Origin: Salsipaludibacter sp963735045
Lineage (GTDB): Bacteria > Actinomycetota > Nitriliruptoria > Nitriliruptorales > Nitriliruptoraceae
DNA length: 64,000 nt
NCBI GenBank assembly: GCA_963735045.1
Contig: CAVTIZ010000002.1
Coordinates: 496,001 to 560,000, forward strand
Reading direction: 5' to 3'
A model generated the notes under the pieces. It was not told where the DNA came from. It did no database searches and saw only the letters and a program-made list of their open reading frames with translations. Position 1 is the first letter of the stretch; each line of letters opens with the position of its first letter. The position numbers and the translations under genes are program-made. Below are positions 59,755-64,000 of this stretch, piece after piece.

Positions 59755-62520
59755 GTGACCGACACCGACCTGCTCGTGGACGACCCCGACCTGGCGGCGG
59801 TGGACGCCGCGCTGCGCTCCGACATCCGCCGGCTCGGCTCCGAACTGGGACGCAGCCTGTTGCGCCAGGAGGGCCAGCACCTGTTCGAGCTGGTGGAGGA
59901 GGTCCGGCGGCTGACCCGCGACGGGGCCGACGGGGACGAGTCGGCCCACGGCCAGCTCCGCGACCTGCTCGCCGACACCGACCTGCCGACGGTGATGCGG
60001 CTGGTGCGGGCGTTCACGGCCTACTTCCACCTCGCGACCGTGGCCGAGCAGTCCCACCGCGTGGAACTGCTGCGCACCCCTGACGAGAGCGGTCGTGGCT
60101 GGTTCGCGGCGACCGTCGACCGGTTGGCGTCGTCGGGCCTGCGCCCGGAGCAGGTCGCGCACGTGCTGCGTGACCTCGAGATCCGACCGGTGTTCACCGC
60201 CCACCCGACCGAGGCGTCGCGCCGCTCGATCCTGTCCAACCTCGCCGCCATCGGCGAACTGGTCGAGCAGCGGCGGGATCCTCGCGCCACCGGCACCGAC
60301 CGCGCCCGGGTGGACCGCCGGACCGCCGAGCTGATCGACCTGCTGTGGCAGACCGACGAGCTGCGGTTGCAGCGACCGCGGGTCGTGGACGAGGCCACGT
60401 CGGCCCTGTTCTACATCGAGCAGACCCTCCGCGAGGTCCTGCCCGTGCTGCTCGACGACGTCGATGCCGAACTCGGTCGCCTGGGCGTCGAACTGACCGA
60501 CGACATGGTGCCCATCCGGTTCGGCACCTGGGTCGGCGGCGACAGGGACGGCAACCCCTACGTCACCCCGGAGGTCACCGACCACGTGCTGGCGGTGATG
60601 CACGACAAGGGCCTGGACCTGGTCGAGGCCGTGCTGCGGGAGCTGGGGCGGCGGTTGTCGCCGTCGGTGCGGATCCGCCCGGCCAGCGGGAACCTGCTGG
60701 CGAGCCTGGCCGCCGACCGTGCGGTCATGCCGGGCGTGTGGAACCGGCTCGCGCACCTCAACGCCGAGGAGCCGTACCGCCTCAAGCTGTCGTACTGCCT
60801 CGAGCGACTCCGGGCGACCCGTCGACGGCACCAGACGGGCCAGTCGCCGGGCGAGGACACCATCGGCTACGGCGACGCGACCGACCTGATCACCGACCTG
60901 CTGGTCATCCGCGACTCCCTGGCCGACCACGGTGGTGACCTGCTGGCGTCGGGCATGGTGGACGGGGCGATCCGCGTGGTCGAGGCCGCGCGCTTCCACA
61001 TGGCCAAGCTCGACATCCGCGACCACGCCAAGGTGTTCCACGGCCTGGTCGGGGAGCTGTGCGAGCTCAACGGGATCGACTACCCCGACGACTCGGCAGG
61101 GCGCACGGAGCTGCTGGCCGGTGAGCTGGCCCAACGCCGACCGCTGTCGGCACCGACCACGGTGGTGTCGGAGCAGGCGACCAGGACGTCCAGCCTGTTC
61201 ACGACGCTGCGCCACGCCTTCGAGCGCTACGGCGACGGAATCGTGGACACCTGCATCGTGTCGATGACCAAGGGCCCCGACGACGTCCTGGTCGCGGCCG
61301 TCGCGGCTCGCGAGTCGGGCCTGGTGGACATCCACGCCGGCGTCGCCCGGCTGTCGTTCGTCCCCCTGCTCGAGACCGTCGACGAGTTGCACGCCGCCGG
61401 CGAGATCCTCGACGAACTGCTGTCGATCGACGCCTACCGCGAGATCGTGTCGCTGCGTGGCGACCTGCAGGAGGTGATGCTGGGCTACTCCGACTCGAAC
61501 AAGGACGGCGGGATCGTCACCAGCCAGTGGTCGATCCACACCGCGATCCGCGCCCTGCGCGACACCGCCAGGCGACACGACGTGAGCCTGCGGCTGTTCC
61601 ACGGTCGTGGTGGCTCGGTCGGACGAGGTGGCGGTCCGGCCCACCAGGCCATCCTTGCCCAGCCCTACGGCGCGGTCGGTGGGGCGGTCAAGCTCACCGA
61701 GCAGGGCGAGGTCATCTCCGACAAGTACCTGCTGCCCGGGCTTGCCCGCGCCAACCTCGAACTCGTGCTGTCGTCGACCCTTGAGGCAGCCCTGCTCCAC
61801 ACCGAGGCACGCTTCGACGCCGACACCCAGGACGACTACGACCAGGTCATGGACGTCGTGTCGACCGCATCACGGTCGGCGTACCGACGCCTGATCGACG
61901 ACGACTCGTTGGTGGACTACTTCGTGTCCTCCACCCCCGTGGACGAACTCGGCGCCATGAACATCGGGTCGCGCCCCGCCAAGCGGTCCACGACCGGCGC
62001 GGGCCTGGATGCACTGCGGGCGATCCCCTGGGTGTTCGGCTGGACCCAGTCGCGCCAGATCGTTCCCGGCTGGTTCGGGATCGGGTCGGGGCTGCGCGCC
62101 GCACGCGAGGCCGGCCACGACGGCATGCTCGCCACGATGGCCGACGAGTGGTGGTTCCTGCGGGCGTTGTTGTCCAACGTCGAGATGACCCTGGCCAAGA
62201 CCGACCTGCGCATCGCCGGGCGCTACGTCGAGCAGTTGGTCCCGTCCGAACACCAGCACCTGTTCGACGTGATCCGCGACGAGTACGACGTCAGCGTCGA
62301 GGAGGTCACGCGCCTGACCGGACGCTCCACCCTGCTGGGCGATCACCCCGTGCTGGCACGGACGCTGACGGTGCGCGACCTGTACCTCGAACCCCTGCAC
62401 GCCATGCAGGTGGAGCTGTTGGCGCGGTCCCGGGAGGACCGGGCCGAGGACACCGCCCGGGACCGTGCGCTGCTGTTGACCATCAACGGCATCGCCGCGG
62501 GGCTGCGCAACACCGGCTGA
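59755..62520 (+). CDS. ppc: Phosphoenolpyruvate carboxylase
   Basis: 921 residues, normal length. VFTAHPTEASRRS holds the catalytic His150; GTWVGGDRDGNPYVTPE and, near residues 614-632, FHGRGGSVGRGGGPAHQAI are the PEP and bicarbonate-site motifs; the C terminus ends in the conserved NTG. It fixes bicarbonate onto PEP to give oxaloacetate, refilling the TCA cycle. GTG 59755 was chosen because similarity starts soon after it; the ribosome site is weak and earlier in-frame starts run through elements and promoter. Confidence 0.95.
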   Translation: MTDTDLLVDDPDLAAVDAALRSDIRRLGSELGRSLLRQEGQHLFELVEEVRRLTRDGADGDESAHGQLRDLLADTDLPTVMRLVRAFTAYFHLATVAEQSHRVELLRTPDESGRGWFAATVDRLASSGLRPEQVAHVLRDLEIRPVFTAHPTEASRRSILSNLAAIGELVEQRRDPRATGTDRARVDRRTAELIDLLWQTDELRLQRPRVVDEATSALFYIEQTLREVLPVLLDDVDAELGRLGVELTDDMVPIRFGTWVGGDRDGNPYVTPEVTDHVLAVMHDKGLDLVEAVLRELGRRLSPSVRIRPASGNLLASLAADRAVMPGVWNRLAHLNAEEPYRLKLSYCLERLRATRRRHQTGQSPGEDTIGYGDATDLITDLLVIRDSLADHGGDLLASGMVDGAIRVVEAARFHMAKLDIRDHAKVFHGLVGELCELNGIDYPDDSAGRTELLAGELAQRRPLSAPTTVVSEQATRTSSLFTTLRHAFERYGDGIVDTCIVSMTKGPDDVLVAAVAARESGLVDIHAGVARLSFVPLLETVDELHAAGEILDELLSIDAYREIVSLRGDLQEVMLGYSDSNKDGGIVTSQWSIHTAIRALRDTARRHDVSLRLFHGRGGSVGRGGGPAHQAILAQPYGAVGGAVKLTEQGEVISDKYLLPGLARANLELVLSSTLEAALLHTEARFDADTQDDYDQVMDVVSTASRSAYRRLIDDDSLVDYFVSSTPVDELGAMNIGSRPAKRSTTGAGLDALRAIPWVFGWTQSRQIVPGWFGIGSGLRAAREAGHDGMLATMADEWWFLRALLSNVEMTLAKTDLRIAGRYVEQLVPSEHQHLFDVIRDEYDVSVEEVTRLTGRSTLLGDHPVLARTLTVRDLYLEPLHAMQVELLARSREDRAEDTARDRALLLTINGIAAGLRNTG

Positions 62521-62619
62521 GCCCGGTCGCGCGACACCCGGTGCCGCGAGGCCGATGCGCCACCTCGGTGCGGGGGGCCGATGCGCGGCACACTGGGGTG
62601 CCCGACCGGAGGTGTGGCC

Positions 62620-63060
62620 ATGGCCCACGACAGGATCCGACCCGTGTCGTCTCGGGGACCTCGGCGTCCCGGGCTGCCCGTCGCGCTGGCGCTGGTGGTC
62701 GTGGCGATCGGCGGCTGTGGTCAGCTGGGCGACGGCACCCAGGACCTGCCGACGTCACGGGCCGAGGCCGAGGGTCGTGTCGGTGACGCCGTGATCGGGC
62801 GGCTCGACCAGGCGCGGGAGGCCTTCGGCGGCGAGATCGACGTCGACCAGGTGTGCTCGCTGGTCGCCGACGACCGCCTGACCTGGTCGGAACGAGACCG
62901 ACTGGAGGCGGCGGTCCAGCTGGGGGACACCCTCGGGCTGCCCAGCGCGGTGACCGACGCCGGGAGCTCGATCCTGGACGCCACCGACGGCGCCACCGAC
63001 CGGGTCGGTGACCTTCGCGCCGCGTGTGCCGAGGCCGGTGCCGACATGTCGGCCGGCTGA
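62620..63060 (+). CDS. Small putative lipoprotein
   Basis: 146 residues. A basic N terminus, a hydrophobic stretch and the lipobox AIGGC (Cys about residue 31) suggest lipid anchoring. The mature part is acidic and helical with two further Cys (DQVCSLVADDRL, LRAACAEAG), which could form a disulfide. No family recognised. GGAGG lies seven bases before the ATG at 62620. It overlaps the next gene as TGATG. Confidence 0.78.
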   Translation: MAHDRIRPVSSRGPRRPGLPVALALVVVAIGGCGQLGDGTQDLPTSRAEAEGRVGDAVIGRLDQAREAFGGEIDVDQVCSLVADDRLTWSERDRLEAAVQLGDTLGLPSAVTDAGSSILDATDGATDRVGDLRAACAEAGADMSAG

Positions 63061-63887
63061 TGCCGGTCGTCGTCACGCGTGCCGACGAGGGCATCGGCCC
63101 CCGCCTGGTGGCGGCGTTGCGAGCCGACGGCGCCGAGGTGCGGGCGTTCGCGGCCGGCGACGGTGACGTGGGTGCCCTGCGGGCCGCCGGGGCCTTCGTG
63201 GCGATCGGGGACCTGGACGACGAGGGCCACCTCGACGCGGCGATGACCGACGCCCACACCGTGATCGTGCCCACGGCCACCTGGGCCGCGGAGCCGGACG
63301 TGCTGGACGCGACCGTGCCGGTCGCGGCCCGAGCGGCCCGGTCCGCCGGCGTCCGGCGGGTGGTGCTGGTGTCGGTCGTGGGGGCCGATCCGGCCTCGTC
63401 CGTCCCGCTGCTGGCCGCGCACGGCCGGGACGAGGCCGTGGTCGCCGAGGAGGGTCGCCGGGCCCCCGCGCAGACCCTGGTCGTGCGCACCGACGGCGTG
63501 GTGGGCGACGGGTTGGCCGACCTGGTCGCCAACCTCGACGGGTGTGACGACGAGCTGTTCGCCCCGGTCGATCCCGCGCGGCTGGTGGCCGGACTGGTGG
63601 CCCTGGACGCGGCTCGATCCGGCCGCGACGACGGCCATGCCGTGTTCACGGCGCTGGGCGAGGTCGACACCGTGTCGGGGTGGCGGACGCGCCTGGCCGG
63701 TGACGACCCACCGTCGGATCCCGCCGGCGCCGGGCCGGGGCCGCGCGGGTCCCGGCCCACCTTGGTGGGCCGCCGCTGGCTGGCGCCGGCCCGACGCTCC
63801 GACCTGCGTTCGGTCCTGTCGGGGCGAGGGGGACCGCCACGTGCCGGCGCCGACCTGTGGGACTTCGTCACCCAGACCCGCTCGTGA
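63060..63887 (+). CDS. NAD(P)-binding, NmrA/SDR-like protein
   Basis: 275 residues. It resembles an atypical short-chain-dehydrogenase fold (PVVVTRADEGIGPRLVAALRADGAEVRAFAAGD, later AGVRRVVLVSVVGAD, and VVRTDGVVGDGL). The usual GxxGxxG loop is altered to ADEGIGP, so cofactor binding is uncertain and a regulatory rather than catalytic role is possible. The last 60 residues are Arg/Pro-rich. It is overlapped on both sides by neighbours. Confidence 0.78.
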   Translation: MPVVVTRADEGIGPRLVAALRADGAEVRAFAAGDGDVGALRAAGAFVAIGDLDDEGHLDAAMTDAHTVIVPTATWAAEPDVLDATVPVAARAARSAGVRRVVLVSVVGADPASSVPLLAAHGRDEAVVAEEGRRAPAQTLVVRTDGVVGDGLADLVANLDGCDDELFAPVDPARLVAGLVALDAARSGRDDGHAVFTALGEVDTVSGWRTRLAGDDPPSDPAGAGPGPRGSRPTLVGRRWLAPARRSDLRSVLSGRGGPPRAGADLWDFVTQTRS

Positions 63888-64000
63888 TCGGCGACCCGAC
63901 GGGCACCCCGACCTGGGCACTGTTCGACCTCGACGGATGCCTGATCGACTCGTCACGGGCGATCCCGGCCTGCATCAACGTGGCCCTGGCCTCGCTCGGC
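63884..64000 (+). CDS. HAD family hydrolase (3' partial)
   Basis: Only the first 39 codons are in the window, from a GTG overlapping the previous stop. The sequence WALFDLDGCLIDSSRAIPACINVAL holds the HAD motif I with the nucleophilic Asp (DLDGCLIDS), as in phosphoglycolate phosphatase-like enzymes. Substrate unknown. Confidence 0.85.
   Translation, partial: MIGDPTGTPTWALFDLDGCLIDSSRAIPACINVALASLG

Noticed and set aside
1..64000. tRNA, rRNA or tmRNA genes
   Set aside because: No T-loop GGTTCGANTCC-like sequence with a matching acceptor stem, and no conserved rRNA segments, were seen in the gaps.

Overview
The window is a very GC-rich (visibly above 70 percent G+C), densely packed stretch of bacterial chromosome. 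Third codon positions are almost all G or C, start codons are often GTG, neighbouring genes overlap as ATGA, GTGA or TGATG, and -10 boxes look like TAGNNT or TACNNT. The gene set (cell-wall-binding CWB2 repeats, a PIN-PhoH ATPase, TipAL-type MerR, PstS/RegX3/SenX3-like phosphate system, LmbE/PIG-L deacetylase of the mycothiol-enzyme type, DUF4235, eukaryote-type glutamine synthetase II, fused CydDC) points to Actinomycetota, and the CWB2 protein fits a deep lineage such as the Nitriliruptoria/Euzebya group. No rRNA or tRNA gene is visible, so the placement is inference.

Layout. 1-5.5 kb: end of an amidase/CWB2 surface protein, arginine deiminase, an orphan ABC ATPase, a thiolase, a small conserved protein and greA. 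5.9-8.3 kb: membrane coiled-coil protein, two-domain glycosyltransferase and a DUF4235 protein. 8.5-11.7 kb: a split two-component system (NarL-type regulator, multi-spanning membrane protein, histidine kinase). 11.8-16.8 kb: cis-prenyltransferase, PIN-PhoH ATPase, ASCH protein, prolyl-tRNA synthetase. 16.9-24 kb: DUF4230 protein and the cytochrome bd operon cydA-cydB-cydDC. 24-31.4 kb: beta-propeller lipoprotein, PadR regulator with its membrane partner, TipAL regulator, DUF2071 protein, DUF885 peptidase-like protein, SixA-like phosphatase. 31.6-35.2 kb: ECF-like sigma factor, anti-sigma-like membrane protein, ABC ATPase and permease in one operon. 35.2-38 kb: SirB1-like protein, a crotonase with an atypical active site, GlpX. 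38-45.4 kb: a complete phosphate regulon (pstS-C-A-B, phoU, RegX3-like and SenX3-like genes) behind a textbook PHO box. 45.4-50.1 kb: endonuclease III, IspH, ribonuclease D, PIG-L deacetylase, flavin reductase. 50.2-56.7 kb: acyl-CoA mutase module (epimerase, thiolase, MeaB GTPase, MarR regulator, glutamine synthetase II, mutase large subunit). 56.8-64 kb: small Cys protein, LysR regulator, an AbiEi/DUF559 nuclease-like gene bracketed by two copies of a 76-bp palindromic element, PEP carboxylase, a lipoprotein, an NAD(P)-binding protein and the start of a HAD hydrolase.

How the genes work together. The phosphate cluster is self-contained: uptake, PhoU signalling, kinase, regulator and the operator it probably binds. 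The mutase, epimerase and MeaB belong to branched or odd-chain acyl-CoA breakdown feeding succinyl-CoA, and PEP carboxylase and GlpX link to central carbon metabolism; the mutase active-site residues however match isobutyryl-CoA mutase rather than methylmalonyl-CoA mutase. The cyd operon supplies a low-oxygen terminal oxidase.

The strongest undescribed signal is at 58.1-59.6 kb: a nuclease-fold gene flanked on both sides by elements with the identical geometry GATGTG-N13-GATGTG-N26-CACATC-N13-CACATC, next to a 37-bp C-rich repeat able to form G-quadruplexes on the other strand. Also notable are three 11-bp-phased GTTTC-like repeats between glutamine synthetase II and the mutase, a perfect inverted repeat at the padR start, and a ribonuclease D gene whose 5' end has no usable start codon.
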